Source: Planctomycetota bacterium
Lineage (GTDB): Bacteria; Planctomycetota; SZUA-567; JAKLDR01
DNA length: 64,000 bases
Assembly (NCBI GenBank): GCA_022703445.1
Contig: JAKLDR010000004.1
Location: 62,001 to 126,000, forward strand
Direction of reading: 5' to 3'
Positions 27,171-34,507 of this stretch are shown here, one piece after another. Within the stretch, counting starts at the first letter, position 1, and the number at the start of each line of letters is the position of its first letter. Position numbers and translations under genes: made by a program. A model generated the notes under the pieces. The model made no database searches. It was given only the letters and a program-made list of their open reading frames with translations, and had not been told where the DNA came from.

Positions 27171-28132
27171 GGCTGTTTCTCCTCACTTCCTGCCGCGCGC
27201 CCGTTCCGGGCAGCGCGGGCCTGATTACCCCGGGCCTTGCGGGCCTCGATCACCTCGTGGACGGCGGCGGCGCGCTCGTCGAACTCGGCGCGGCGGGAGA
27301 TGGCCACCGCCGCAGCCAGGGCGTCGATGACGTAGAGCTCCGCTGCGGCGATGCGCGCGCCCAGCGACACGTAGCTGGAGAGCGACCGGCGGGGCGGCAG
27401 CTCGAGAATGAGGTCGGCCTGGGCCGCCATGGCCGAGCCGCGGTTGCCGGTCAGAGCGATGGTGGTCGCGCCGCGCCGGCGGGCCAGTTCCAGGCCCTCG
27501 GTCAGCTCCGGCTGCTCACCCATGTAGCTGACCGCCAGGGCTGCGTCGCCGCGCCCGAGCGCCGCCAGATGAATGAGCTGGACGTAGCTGTCGTTGGAGC
27601 CGGTTACGCTCAGGCCCGCCCTCAGCAGGGCATACTGCCCCATCTCGGCGACGTGGCCGCTCACGCCCATGCCGAAGACCACCACGCGGCGGGCCGAGCA
27701 GAGCGCGGCCACGGCCGACTCGAAGGCAGCCGGGTCGAGGCGGGTGACCGCGGCCTCGACCGATTCGAGGTAGGCGGCGCCCACCTTGCGGGCCACGTCG
27801 CGCGGGGACTCGCCGCCGTCGAGGTTCACGTCCGGCCCAGGCACCTCCGTCGCGCGCCCGGCTGCACGGCGGCTGGCCTGGAGCACGGCCATCTCCTCGG
27901 CCAGGTCGAGCTTGAGCTGCCGGTACCCGCGCCGCCCGACCGCGCGGCAGACTGCGAAGATGACGGGCTCCGTGGTGCCGGTGGCGCGGCAGACGGTGGT
28001 TACTGCGGCGTCGCGGACCTTCTCCGGGTGCCGGAGCAGGTAGTCGGCGACGCGCTTCTGAGGAGTGGTCAGCTCCGGGTAGACCCGGGAGAGCTCCTCG
28101 AAGAGTGGCGTCCTGGAAGTCCCTGGCGTCAT
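27167..28132 (-). CDS. MurR/RpiR-family transcriptional regulator (HTH + SIS)
   Basis: 321 residues. An N-terminal HTH_6 domain (about 10-85, with the helix pattern LTTPQKRVADYLL) precedes a SIS sugar-phosphate-binding domain at about 120-265, with VVFGMGVSG, the SYMGEQPEL loop and IALTGNRGS. RpiR-type proteins sense phosphosugars and usually repress or activate adjacent catabolic genes. AAGGGGG lies six bases before the ATG. Its stop overlaps the first kelch gene by ATGA, so it is co-transcribed with and probably controls the gene train down to 1585. The effector is unknown; MurR relatives respond to N-acetylmuramate-6-phosphate and NanR-like ones to N-acetylmannosamine-6-phosphate. Confidence 0.88.
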   Translation of the reverse strand: MTPGTSRTPLFEELSRVYPELTTPQKRVADYLLRHPEKVRDAAVTTVCRATGTTEPVIFAVCRAVGRRGYRQLKLDLAEEMAVLQASRRAAGRATEVPGPDVNLDGGESPRDVARKVGAAYLESVEAAVTRLDPAAFESAVAALCSARRVVVFGMGVSGHVAEMGQYALLRAGLSVTGSNDSYVQLIHLAALGRGDAALAVSYMGEQPELTEGLELARRRGATTIALTGNRGSAMAAQADLILELPPRRSLSSYVSLGARIAAAELYVIDALAAAVAISRRAEFDERAAAVHEVIEARKARGNQARAARNGRAAGSEEKQP

Positions 28133-28163
28133 GAACGGCCCCCTTAGCGGTTGGGAACACGGG

Positions 28164-28192
28164 ATGATACACCGCGGTAAGAAAGTTGTCGC
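28164..28192 (-). promoter_or_regulatory. Candidate promoter of the RpiR operon
   Basis: Minus-strand GCGACA (28187-28192) and TATCAT (28164-28169) are separated by 17 bases, about 32 bases before the regulator start. The -10 matches at five of six positions and the -35 at four. An ACCGCGGT palindrome lies in the spacer. Confidence 0.35.
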
Positions 28193-28263
28193 GTAAAATT
28201 CTATGGATAATGTTCTTATTCTGTTATTCTGCGGACCGCCGCATCTCTATGTAAGATACGTAT

Positions 28264-28389
28264 TTATGATTGTTGCGTGTATATCAGCTGCGCGCTAGCC
28301 AGGCAGTCTCGGCCCCGCACGAGGCGCACCCAGTGGGCGCTTAAGCCTGCCGGGAACTCGTGGTGGACGTAGCCGCCGGCCTCGGAGAC
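28264..28389 (-). pseudogene. C-terminal remnant of a lost protein gene
   Basis: On the minus strand an open frame of 41 codons runs from just after a TGA (28390-28392) to a TAA. It reads VSEAGGYVHHEFPAGL, then SAHWVRLVRGRDCLASAQ, then LIYTQQS. This looks like the conserved end of a beta-rich protein, with an HHxFPxGxxAHWVR pattern and an alternating hydrophobic strand, not random sequence. It has no start codon or ribosome site. Its upstream side abuts the 8-mer hairpin, as if the rest of the gene had been deleted there. The parent family is not identified with certainty. Confidence 0.5.
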
Positions 28390-28396
28390 TCAGGGG

Positions 28397-28483
28397 CGTG
28401 TGTGGGTGTGTGGGTGTGTAAGTGAGAGCGCGGGGCCGTACCCACACACTCACATACTCACATACTCACATACCCACACACCC
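28397..28483. repeat. Inverted pair of 8-mer tandem arrays (GT-rich / AC-rich)
   Basis: The left arm, 28397-28426, repeats GTGTGTGG-like units. The right arm, 28441-28483, repeats CTCACATA and CCCACACA. The arms are complementary with slippage and can form a hairpin directly after the stop codon of the FAD oxidoreductase gene, where it may also end transcription. Confidence 0.65.
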
Positions 28484-28489
28484 TAGGGC

Positions 28490-29815
28490 TCACGCAACGA
28501 TGCCCCGCTCGTCGACGATCGCGCCCTGGCCGCGGAGCTCGTCCTGCAGCCTGCCGACATCGATCCCCCGCGGTGAAGTCCCATCCTTGAGCGCCATCGC
28601 CGCGGCGACGCCGGCGGCCTCGCCCATGACTCCGCACTGGGGCATGACCCGGAGGCTGCCCAGCGCCTCGTGGTCGCAGCTGGCGCATCGCCCGGCGACG
28701 AGCAGGTTCTCCACGCCCTTCGGGACGATGATCCGGTAGGGGATCTGGTACTTGAAGCCCTGCGGCGGGCGCCAGACCTTGTCGTCCATGCCCGGCCCCT
28801 TGGTGTTGTGGATGTCGATGAAGAAGGAGCCCCAGCCGATCGAGTCCTCGAAGGAGCGGCCGGCCATCACGTCCTCGCGGGTCAGGCGGTACTCGCCGGC
28901 CACGCGCCGGCTCTCGCGGATGCCCACGGTGTTGGGCGTGCTCACCATGTAGCACTGTTCCATCCCCGGGACGTACTTCCGGAAGACGGCGATGGACTCG
29001 TAGGCCTGCCTGCGGCCCTCGACCGTGGCGGCGGTCAGGTCCTCGGCCCGGGTGGCGTCGACGTTGTTGATGTGCGTGAAGTTGATCCCGACCTGGTCGG
29101 GGCGGGTGGGCGTCCACCAGAAGCCCATGATCTTGGTCTGGAAGGGGCGCATGTCGCCGCGCTCCTGGGCCCGCTTCCAGACGTCGGCCAGCTCGTAGCT
29201 GGTGCGCGCCGCCTTGACCCGGCCCCAGTCGACGCCGCCGATGGTGAACATCAGCGTCACCGGCTGGCAGAGCCCGGTCTCAGCGTCGCCGACCTCGAAG
29301 GCGCAGCCGGCCGAGGCGGCGACGTCGCCGTCGCCGGTGCAGTCGATCACCTGGCGGGCCAGGATCCTCTGCCGCCCGCCCTTGTTCTGGACCACCGCGC
29401 CGACCGCGCGCCCGTCCTCGACCAGCGTCTCAGCAAACATCGTATGGTAAAGTAGCCGGCAGCCGCACTCCCCGGCCATTTGCTCGAGGACCAGCTTCAT
29501 GCCCTCGACCTCGAAGTCGGCCGCCGAGCTCGTGACGGCGCCGTAGCCGGCCTCGGCGGTGCGCCGGGCCATCTCGTAGGGGACGCCCCCGACCACCCGG
29601 GCGCCGCCGCCCCAGACCGAGTAGAGGCAGATGTGCCCGTGGCCGCCGGCGGTGGCCACGCCGCCGAGGCAGTTGAACTGCTCGACGACCAGGGTCCGGG
29701 CGCCGCGGCGGGCCGCCGCGAAGGCCGCGGCCACGCCGGCCGGCCCACCGCCGACCACCAGGACGTCGACCTCGTGGGCCACGGGGAGCTTGCGGGCTTC
29801 GTTCGGGTCGATCAT
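28490..29815 (-). CDS. FAD-dependent oxidoreductase (copy 2)
   Basis: 441 residues with AAGGAG seven bases before the ATG. The FAD Rossmann motif GGGPAG is at 22-27, followed by LVVEQFNCLGG. The later motifs DCTGDGDVAAS and a C-terminal VAGRCASCDHEALGS match copy 1 at 5210-6574, including the ASGHGALGS-like region. Family members are probably flavin-dependent dehydrogenases of carbohydrate-derived compounds; no substrate can be named. It forms a two-gene unit with the IclR regulator, 44 bases downstream of it. Control by IclR rather than RpiR suggests a different inducer from copy 1. Confidence 0.83.
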   Translation of the reverse strand: MIDPNEARKLPVAHEVDVLVVGGGPAGVAAAFAAARRGARTLVVEQFNCLGGVATAGGHGHICLYSVWGGGARVVGGVPYEMARRTAEAGYGAVTSSAADFEVEGMKLVLEQMAGECGCRLLYHTMFAETLVEDGRAVGAVVQNKGGRQRILARQVIDCTGDGDVAASAGCAFEVGDAETGLCQPVTLMFTIGGVDWGRVKAARTSYELADVWKRAQERGDMRPFQTKIMGFWWTPTRPDQVGINFTHINNVDATRAEDLTAATVEGRRQAYESIAVFRKYVPGMEQCYMVSTPNTVGIRESRRVAGEYRLTREDVMAGRSFEDSIGWGSFFIDIHNTKGPGMDDKVWRPPQGFKYQIPYRIIVPKGVENLLVAGRCASCDHEALGSLRVMPQCGVMGEAAGVAAAMALKDGTSPRGIDVGRLQDELRGQGAIVDERGIVA

Positions 29816-29832
29816 GGGGAGTCTCCTTGGGC

Positions 29833-29867
29833 TAGTTGCCTGTTGCCAGTTGTCAGTTGTCAGTGCA
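29833..29867. repeat. Degenerate 7-mer tandem array (single arm)
   Basis: Five 7-base units (TAGTTGC, CTGTTGC, CAGTTGT, CAGTTGT, CAGTGCA) lie between the regulator and oxidoreductase genes and run into the regulator's last codons. No complementary arm is visible. Confidence 0.5.
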
Positions 29868-30591
29868 GCAGACCTTGGGAGATGCGCTCGGCGGTTTCTC
29901 GCAGGCGGCGGACCAGGTCATCGCGGTCGTGGCCGGCGAGCTTCCCGGCGACGGCCAGGCCTGCGACCGGCGGCTCGCCCACGGCCACGCCCAGCGTGGT
30001 GTTCTCGTAGAGCGCCCAGCCGTCGCGAGCGGCGGCGTCGAGCGCCCCGAGCAGTCCGTCGAGCTCGGCGCGCGGCGTCCCGGCGTAGAGTTTCCGGACC
30101 TCGGAGCGCGGTTGGGCGGCGAGCAGCACCCGGCCGATGCTCGACTTCTCGGCGGGGTAGAGGTCGCGGCCGGCGACGGCCACCCGCGGATCCTCGCCGG
30201 GAGTAGCGAAGTACACGTAGACGACCTGCCGGCGCCAGAGTACCCCCAGGGCCACGGCCAGGTCCGGGAGCCCGGTGCGGAGCGCCTCGAGGTGCGGCAG
30301 CGCCGCGGACAGGAGCCGCGAGCCGCGCAGGCTCATGGCGGCGAGGACGTGGAGCCCGGGCCCGGGGGCGTACTTGCGTTCGGCGGTCCTCTCGGCGAGG
30401 CCCATGTGCGCGAGGGTGCCCATCAAACGGCTGACGCGGGTGTGCTCCATGTCGAGGAGCCGGGCCATCTCCCTGCTGCCGACGGGCGAGGCCGCGCCGG
30501 CCAGGGCCTGGAGCAGCTCCAGACCCGAGATCAAGCTTTCGTTCGCCTGGGCGGGGCGGGGAGCGGCGACCCGGGGCTTGGTTCGGGGCAT
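29860..30591 (-). CDS. IclR-family transcriptional regulator
   Basis: 243 residues with AGGAGG eight bases before the ATG. A winged HTH at about 20-80 (LLQALAGAASPVGSREMARLL; MEHTRVSRLMGTL) precedes an IclR effector-binding domain (about 90-235) with AAMSLRGS, the GRVLLAAQP helix and an AVAGEPPVAG-like strand. IclR proteins bind palindromes near promoters and respond to small organic acids. The gene's own promoter lies inside a perfect palindrome, which points to autoregulation and control of the downstream FAD oxidoreductase. Confidence 0.88.
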   Translation of the reverse strand: MPRTKPRVAAPRPAQANESLISGLELLQALAGAASPVGSREMARLLDMEHTRVSRLMGTLAHMGLAERTAERKYAPGPGLHVLAAMSLRGSRLLSAALPHLEALRTGLPDLAVALGVLWRRQVVYVYFATPGEDPRVAVAGRDLYPAEKSSIGRVLLAAQPRSEVRKLYAGTPRAELDGLLGALDAAARDGWALYENTTLGVAVGEPPVAGLAVAGKLAGHDRDDLVRRLRETAERISQGLLH

Positions 30592-30611
30592 GGCTTCGAC
30601 CTCCTGGCCTC

Positions 30612-30647
30612 TGGTGCTATAATAGCACCATCTGCCGGGAAAGTCAA
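30612..30647 (-). promoter_or_regulatory. iclR promoter with overlapping palindromic operator
   Basis: Minus-strand TTGACT (30642-30647) and TATTAT (30619-30624) are 17 bases apart. The -10 lies in the centre of the perfect inverted repeat TGGTGCTATTATAGCACCA (30612-30630, 8-bp arms, 3-base centre). A protein bound there would block the -10, as expected of an autorepressor. Confidence 0.75.
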
Positions 30648-30777
30648 GGACTTTGTGGGAAACTATGGGATGATGAAGGGACGCGGAGACGGCAAGATCG
30701 ATACGCTACGTACCCGGGGCGGGGACTGCGAGATACTGCTTCCCGCTCTTCAGCGCGGCGCCGGAGCAGCCGGATCA

Positions 30778-31380
30778 TCAGTTGGGCGCACGCAACCTCC
30801 GATCGACGCATCCGGCTTTCAGGAGGCCTTCGGCAAGAGCCTTGAAACCGTCGCGGGTCTCGGCCAGCCTCTTGATCCTCTCCGCCTCCTCGGGCTTGAA
30901 CGCCGCCAGGAACGTCTCCTTGTCTCTGGCGGCATCGTAGGTGGTCAGCTCGCGGTCCAGACGGAGTCGGAGGTTGCGGGCGATCTCGAAGCTGCCCTGC
31001 GGATCGCCTCGTGACGTATCTTCCATGAGGGAAAGGATTCGCCCTGACAACCTCTCCGTCTCTTTCCACGGCAAGGCGTCCACAATCTCATCGCGAATGG
31101 CCGCGTTGCAGACCCGGGCGTTGGCTGTCAGGAACCCGCACAGTCTCTCGTACTCTTCCGGACCTATGCTATCGACACAGAATTGGACCGTGAGGCACTT
31201 TCCCACTGTCTTGGACACCTCTTGGTCGGATGGCTGCCGGGTCTTCCATAGCCAGAGCGCAACGCCCAAGGCAAGCAGGGCAACTGTTAGGAGTAGAAGG
31301 AGCTTCCTCCGCTTCAGCCTCGGCGGCTCGTAGGGCTTGGCGTCGAGCGTTTCGTCTAGCTTAGCCGGCTCATCGGGCAT
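30778..31380 (-). CDS. Single-pass membrane protein of unknown function
   Basis: 200 residues, starting at the ATG at 31380 with AGGAGG nine bases upstream. A Pro/Lys-rich cytoplasmic N-terminus of 26 residues is followed by one transmembrane helix (about 27-45, LLLLLTVALLALGVALWLW) and a charged, probably helical, extracytoplasmic domain containing four cysteines (62, 68, 81 and 91) that could pair. No family is recognised. It is downstream of the nucleotidyltransferase pair on the same strand, 56 bases away, and may be co-transcribed with it. Confidence 0.65.
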   Translation of the reverse strand: MPDEPAKLDETLDAKPYEPPRLKRRKLLLLLTVALLALGVALWLWKTRQPSDQEVSKTVGKCLTVQFCVDSIGPEEYERLCGFLTANARVCNAAIRDEIVDALPWKETERLSGRILSLMEDTSRGDPQGSFEIARNLRLRLDRELTTYDAARDKETFLAAFKPEEAERIKRLAETRDGFKALAEGLLKAGCVDRRLRAPN

Positions 31381-31436
31381 AGGCGCGATCCTCCTGCCGA
31401 CGACATTCTCGCCGACGATTGCCCCTGCGCAAGCCC

Positions 31437-32084
31437 TCACGCCCCGACGGCGATCAGGTACTCCCGCCGCACGCGGTGGGCGGGCTCGTAGGAGCAGCCC
31501 ACCCGGCTGCGGATCTCCGCGGCGGTCTCCGCGCCCTCCTCGATGGCGGTGACGATGTCCGCGCGCCAGCAGGCTCCGTAGAGCAGCCGGTTGCGGTATT
31601 GCCGATTCGACTTGGCCAGTTCCTCGACCGAGAGCACGTCCGCCGGTCGGATGCGCAGACTGCCCTTGGCCGTCAGGATCCTGTGCGCGGCCAGCCACGG
31701 CTCGGCGCCCTTGAACTCGACGGCGCTCGGGGCCGCGGCGCTCGATGAGAGCTGCGTCGGCTTCGCCGGCGCGCTGATCAGCTTCTTCCAGCGGTGCCGA
31801 CCCCGGCTCAGGGCGTAGGCGGCCAGGGCGCTCACCACGAGGCGCGCGTCGCCGCTTCCTTCCGCGGCGCGGAGCAGCCCGCGCAGCCGGTCCACGTTGA
31901 CGCGCTCGGCGTGCACGTGCACCCACGAGAAGAGCAGCGAGAGCAGCCGCCCGTCGCTCCGGGCCACGGCCGCGGCGTCGAGCAGGGCGCGCTCGATGTC
32001 CTCCGCGCGGGCGCGCCGCGGCACGGCCACGCCGGCCAGCCGGAAGCCGATGGCGGCCAGCCGGGAGTTAAGGTCGGCGTCCAT
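31437..32084 (-). CDS. HTH-ending partner of the nucleotidyltransferase (putative antitoxin)
   Basis: 215 residues. The start overlaps the nucleotidyltransferase gene by 17 bases. The N-terminal half is helical without a known motif. The last 50 residues (YGACWRADIV; EEGAETAAEIRSRVGCSYEPAHRV) form a winged-helix-like DNA-binding motif: a helix, then a turn containing GCSYEPAHRV. Partners of this kind commonly accompany DUF6036-type nucleotidyltransferases. DNA binding would fit autoregulation through the palindrome at 32628-32642. The antitoxin label is inferred from gene order and domain type. Confidence 0.65.
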   Translation of the reverse strand: MDADLNSRLAAIGFRLAGVAVPRRARAEDIERALLDAAAVARSDGRLLSLLFSWVHVHAERVNVDRLRGLLRAAEGSGDARLVVSALAAYALSRGRHRWKKLISAPAKPTQLSSSAAAPSAVEFKGAEPWLAAHRILTAKGSLRIRPADVLSVEELAKSNRQYRNRLLYGACWRADIVTAIEEGAETAAEIRSRVGCSYEPAHRVRREYLIAVGA

Positions 32085-32607
32085 GCCCCAACTCCTCCGC
32101 CAGTGCGCGAAACGCCCGCTCGACGTGTGCAGGCCAAAGCGGGTTGGCGTCGCGCTCGGTCACCCAAGGCAGGCACTCGCGCAACTCCTCAGCCGTCGGC
32201 GCAAGAGCCACGCAGTCCTGTTCGTCCTGGCCGCGGTCGCAGAAGGCGAACAGCTTGGTCCTGAGCAGGTCGAGGCGGCCCAGGGTGTGCAGCGTGATCC
32301 CAGGTCCCGAGCAGAGCGGCACCAGGCGCTCGCGCCAACCGGGCGGCAGGTCGTTCCGGAGATCCTTCGGACCGCTGTTGAGCCACTGCTCCTCGAGCGG
32401 CGCGCCCGGACCGCGGTGGATCCCGGCGAACTCCCGGGCCGCCGCCTGCACCGGCTCCGGAATGTCGGGGTCCAGGCAGTCCACGTCGTTGGTGGCGCGA
32501 TCGATGACGCCGGCGACCAAGAGCGCGGCGCCGCCGATGATGGTGGCTTCGAAGCGCAGCCCGCGCTCCGCGAGGAACCGGCCGAAGCTGAGCAGTGTGT
32601 CCTTCAT
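32068..32607 (-). CDS. DUF6036-like nucleotidyltransferase (putative toxin)
   Basis: 179 residues. Residues 23-46 carry the minimal nucleotidyltransferase signature: an IGGAALL loop, then RATNDVDCLDP with the paired Asp residues that bind metal. This matches the DUF6036/AbiEii-MenT-like group. MenT-type toxins transfer nucleotides to tRNA 3' ends; AbiEii is the toxin of a type IV abortive-infection system. The gene is first in a two-gene unit and overlaps its HTH partner. Its promoter is strong and embedded in a palindrome. G+C is similar to neighbours, so recent transfer is not obvious. Confidence 0.75.
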   Translation of the reverse strand: MKDTLLSFGRFLAERGLRFEATIIGGAALLVAGVIDRATNDVDCLDPDIPEPVQAAAREFAGIHRGPGAPLEEQWLNSGPKDLRNDLPPGWRERLVPLCSGPGITLHTLGRLDLLRTKLFAFCDRGQDEQDCVALAPTAEELRECLPWVTERDANPLWPAHVERAFRALAEELGHGRRP

Positions 32608-32627
32608 TGACGGCCCCCTACCTTCTC

Positions 32628-32662
32628 ATTGTATTATACAATACAAGAGCACTCCAAGTCAA
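32628..32662 (-). promoter_or_regulatory. Nucleotidyltransferase operon promoter inside a palindrome
   Basis: Minus-strand TTGACT (32657-32662) and a consensus TATAAT (32633-32638) are 18 bases apart. The -10 lies within the 15-base palindrome ATTGTAT-N-ATACAAT (32628-32642), with 7-bp arms. This layout is typical of autoregulated toxin-antitoxin promoters. Confidence 0.78.
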
Positions 32663-32735
32663 GTCCCACCTAGCCTTAGGCAGATGGCCTGCTCATGAAC
32701 CTCGGTACTCTGGACAACTCATGGGGCAATTCCGC

Positions 32736-32763
32736 TTGCCGGCCAGAGCGCAACAGCTAGAGT
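32736..32763 (+). promoter_or_regulatory. Promoter for a probable leaderless solute-binding-protein mRNA
   Basis: TTGCCG (32736-32741) and TAGAGT (32758-32763) are 16 bases apart. The start ATG is only seven bases after the -10 and has no Shine-Dalgarno sequence, so the transcript would begin at or next to the start codon. Confidence 0.5.
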
Positions 32764-32770
32764 TAGCCCT

Positions 32771-34333
32771 ATGAACCGCTCCGTCGGCCTGCTCGTCTTC
32801 CTGGGAATTCTGCTCCTGGCCTTCCTGGTCCTGGGGCTCTCCGGCGGCCGCAGGGCCGGCGGCGGCGACGATCGCCAGACCCTGCGCATCGCCGTGCCCA
32901 AGGACCCCAAGACCCTCGACCCCATCGAGATCGACGAGACCCTGCCAGAGGGCGTGGCCCGGCGGATCTTCAACTGCCTGGTGCGCTACAACCCGGACCT
33001 GTCGCTGGCGCCGGACCTGGCCGAGAGCTGGACGGTCTCCGCCGACGGCCTGGTCTACACCTTCACGATGCAGTCGGCGGTGCGCTTCCAGAACGGCCGG
33101 GAGATGACCGCGGCCGACGCCGCCTGGTCGCTCTCGCGCCTGGCCGACCCCAAGGTCAGCCGGCGCTTCGACCTGCTCCGCGACATGGAGAGCTGCTCGG
33201 CACGGGACCGCCGCACGCTGGTGGTGAAGCTCAAGCGCGCCCAGCCGCTCCTCCTCAACATCCTGGCCATGATCCCCTGCGCGATAGCGCCCCGCGAGGA
33301 AGTCGAGCGCCTCGGCCGGGACTTCGCCCGGAGGCCGGTGGGCACCGGCCCCTTCCGCCTGGTCGAGTGGGCCGATGGCCAGCGCCTGCGCCTCGCGCGC
33401 TTCGCCGACCACTTCGCGGGCGAGCCGGAGCTGGCCGCCGTCGAGTACCTGATCAGGACCGAGCCGACGGTGCGCTTCCAGGCCTACGTGCGCGGCGACG
33501 TGGACATCTGCGACGTGCCCCTGGGGCGGCTCCGCGAGGTCCGCGCCTGGGCCGACCATCGCTCCTGGCCGGAGCTCGACACCTTCTACCTGGGCATCTC
33601 CTTCACCCGCGAGCCGGGCCGGTCGAACGTCCACCTCCGCCGGGCGCTCAACTTCGCGGTCGACCGCGAGCGGCTTTGCCGGGTGATCCTGGAGGGCCGC
33701 GCCGAGCCGGCCAGGGGCGTCCTGCCGCCGGCCGTGCCCGGGCACGACCCAGCCCTCGCCGGCTACCGCTTCGATCCGGCGGCGGCCGCCCGGGAGCTGG
33801 AACTCGCCGGCTTCCCCGGCGGGAAGGGGCTGCCGCCCGTCGACCTCTACTACGCCGCCGGCGACGGCGACGCCCAGATGACGGCCATGGAGCTCCAGCA
33901 GCAGTTCCGCCGCGCGGGCATCCCCGTGGAGCTCTCCGCCTGCGACAAGGGCAAGCTCCGGGACATGACCCAGACGGACCCGCCGCCGCTCTTCCCGCGC
34001 TCCTGGGTGGCCGACTACGCCGACCCCGAGAACTTCCTGTGGAGCTGCTTCCACAGCTCGCTGGCCGGCCAGAGCAACCGGGTGCACTATCGCGACCCGG
34101 AGGCCGACCGGCTGCTCGAGGCCGCCGCGGAGCTCCCGCCGGGGGCCGAGCGCCTGGCCGCCTGGGCCCGCGCCGAGCGCCGCATCGTGGACCAGGCCCC
34201 CTGGGTCTTCCTCTACCACCGCAGCGCCCACCTGCTGGTCAAGCCGTCGGTCCGGGGCCTCACCTTCACGCCTCTGGACACCGGCCCGGAGCTGCCCTGG
34301 GCGGACTTCGTGCGGGTGCGCAAGCAGGGATGA
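32771..34333 (+). CDS. Family 5 (oligopeptide-type) ABC solute-binding protein
   Basis: 520 residues beginning with an uncleaved-anchor or signal segment (residues 6-26, hydrophobic). The SBP_bac_5 fold is recognisable from LRIAVPKDPKTLDP, the LVRYNPDLSLAPDLAESW stretch and FAVDRERL in the second lobe. Such proteins deliver oligopeptides, opines or oligosaccharides to DppBC/OppBC-type permeases. No permease or ATPase gene is next to it, so it either works with a transporter elsewhere or has a sensing role. No conserved lipobox is present; the N-terminal helix may anchor it in the inner membrane. The start lacks a Shine-Dalgarno site and fits a leaderless promoter. Confidence 0.85.
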   Translation: MNRSVGLLVFLGILLLAFLVLGLSGGRRAGGGDDRQTLRIAVPKDPKTLDPIEIDETLPEGVARRIFNCLVRYNPDLSLAPDLAESWTVSADGLVYTFTMQSAVRFQNGREMTAADAAWSLSRLADPKVSRRFDLLRDMESCSARDRRTLVVKLKRAQPLLLNILAMIPCAIAPREEVERLGRDFARRPVGTGPFRLVEWADGQRLRLARFADHFAGEPELAAVEYLIRTEPTVRFQAYVRGDVDICDVPLGRLREVRAWADHRSWPELDTFYLGISFTREPGRSNVHLRRALNFAVDRERLCRVILEGRAEPARGVLPPAVPGHDPALAGYRFDPAAAARELELAGFPGGKGLPPVDLYYAAGDGDAQMTAMELQQQFRRAGIPVELSACDKGKLRDMTQTDPPPLFPRSWVADYADPENFLWSCFHSSLAGQSNRVHYRDPEADRLLEAAAELPPGAERLAAWARAERRIVDQAPWVFLYHRSAHLLVKPSVRGLTFTPLDTGPELPWADFVRVRKQG

Positions 34334-34507
34334 CGGGGCCGGCCGCCAAGGGGTGGAGGGAGTGGCCTGCGGCTCAGCCGGTTCCTCCTCCGGCGTTTGA
34401 CAGAACCAGCCCCGCCGGGAAGATGGCACGAATGCCCGGCCACCGAGGCGTCCGCCGTGGACGCCCCGGACCGTTGGCAACCGCGAGAGTCACAGGGGAG
34501 AAGATCC

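Larger units (their letters stand above)
28133..28489. other. 357-base intergenic region between the IclR and RpiR operons
   Basis: It holds, in order along the minus strand, the inverted 8-mer array, a gene remnant, an A+T-rich stretch with two adjacent TTATTCTG units (28216-28231), and a candidate RpiR-operon promoter. The direct TTATTCTG pair lies upstream of that promoter and could be a regulator site; this is speculative. Confidence 0.5.

Noticed and set aside
28200-28260. Riboswitch or T-box ahead of the RpiR operon
   Set aside because: The A+T-rich stretch shows no conserved riboswitch core and lies upstream of the candidate promoter.
28397-28483. Possible CRISPR array in the GT/AC repeats
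   Set aside because: Units are 7-8 bases without unique spacers, and no cas gene is present.
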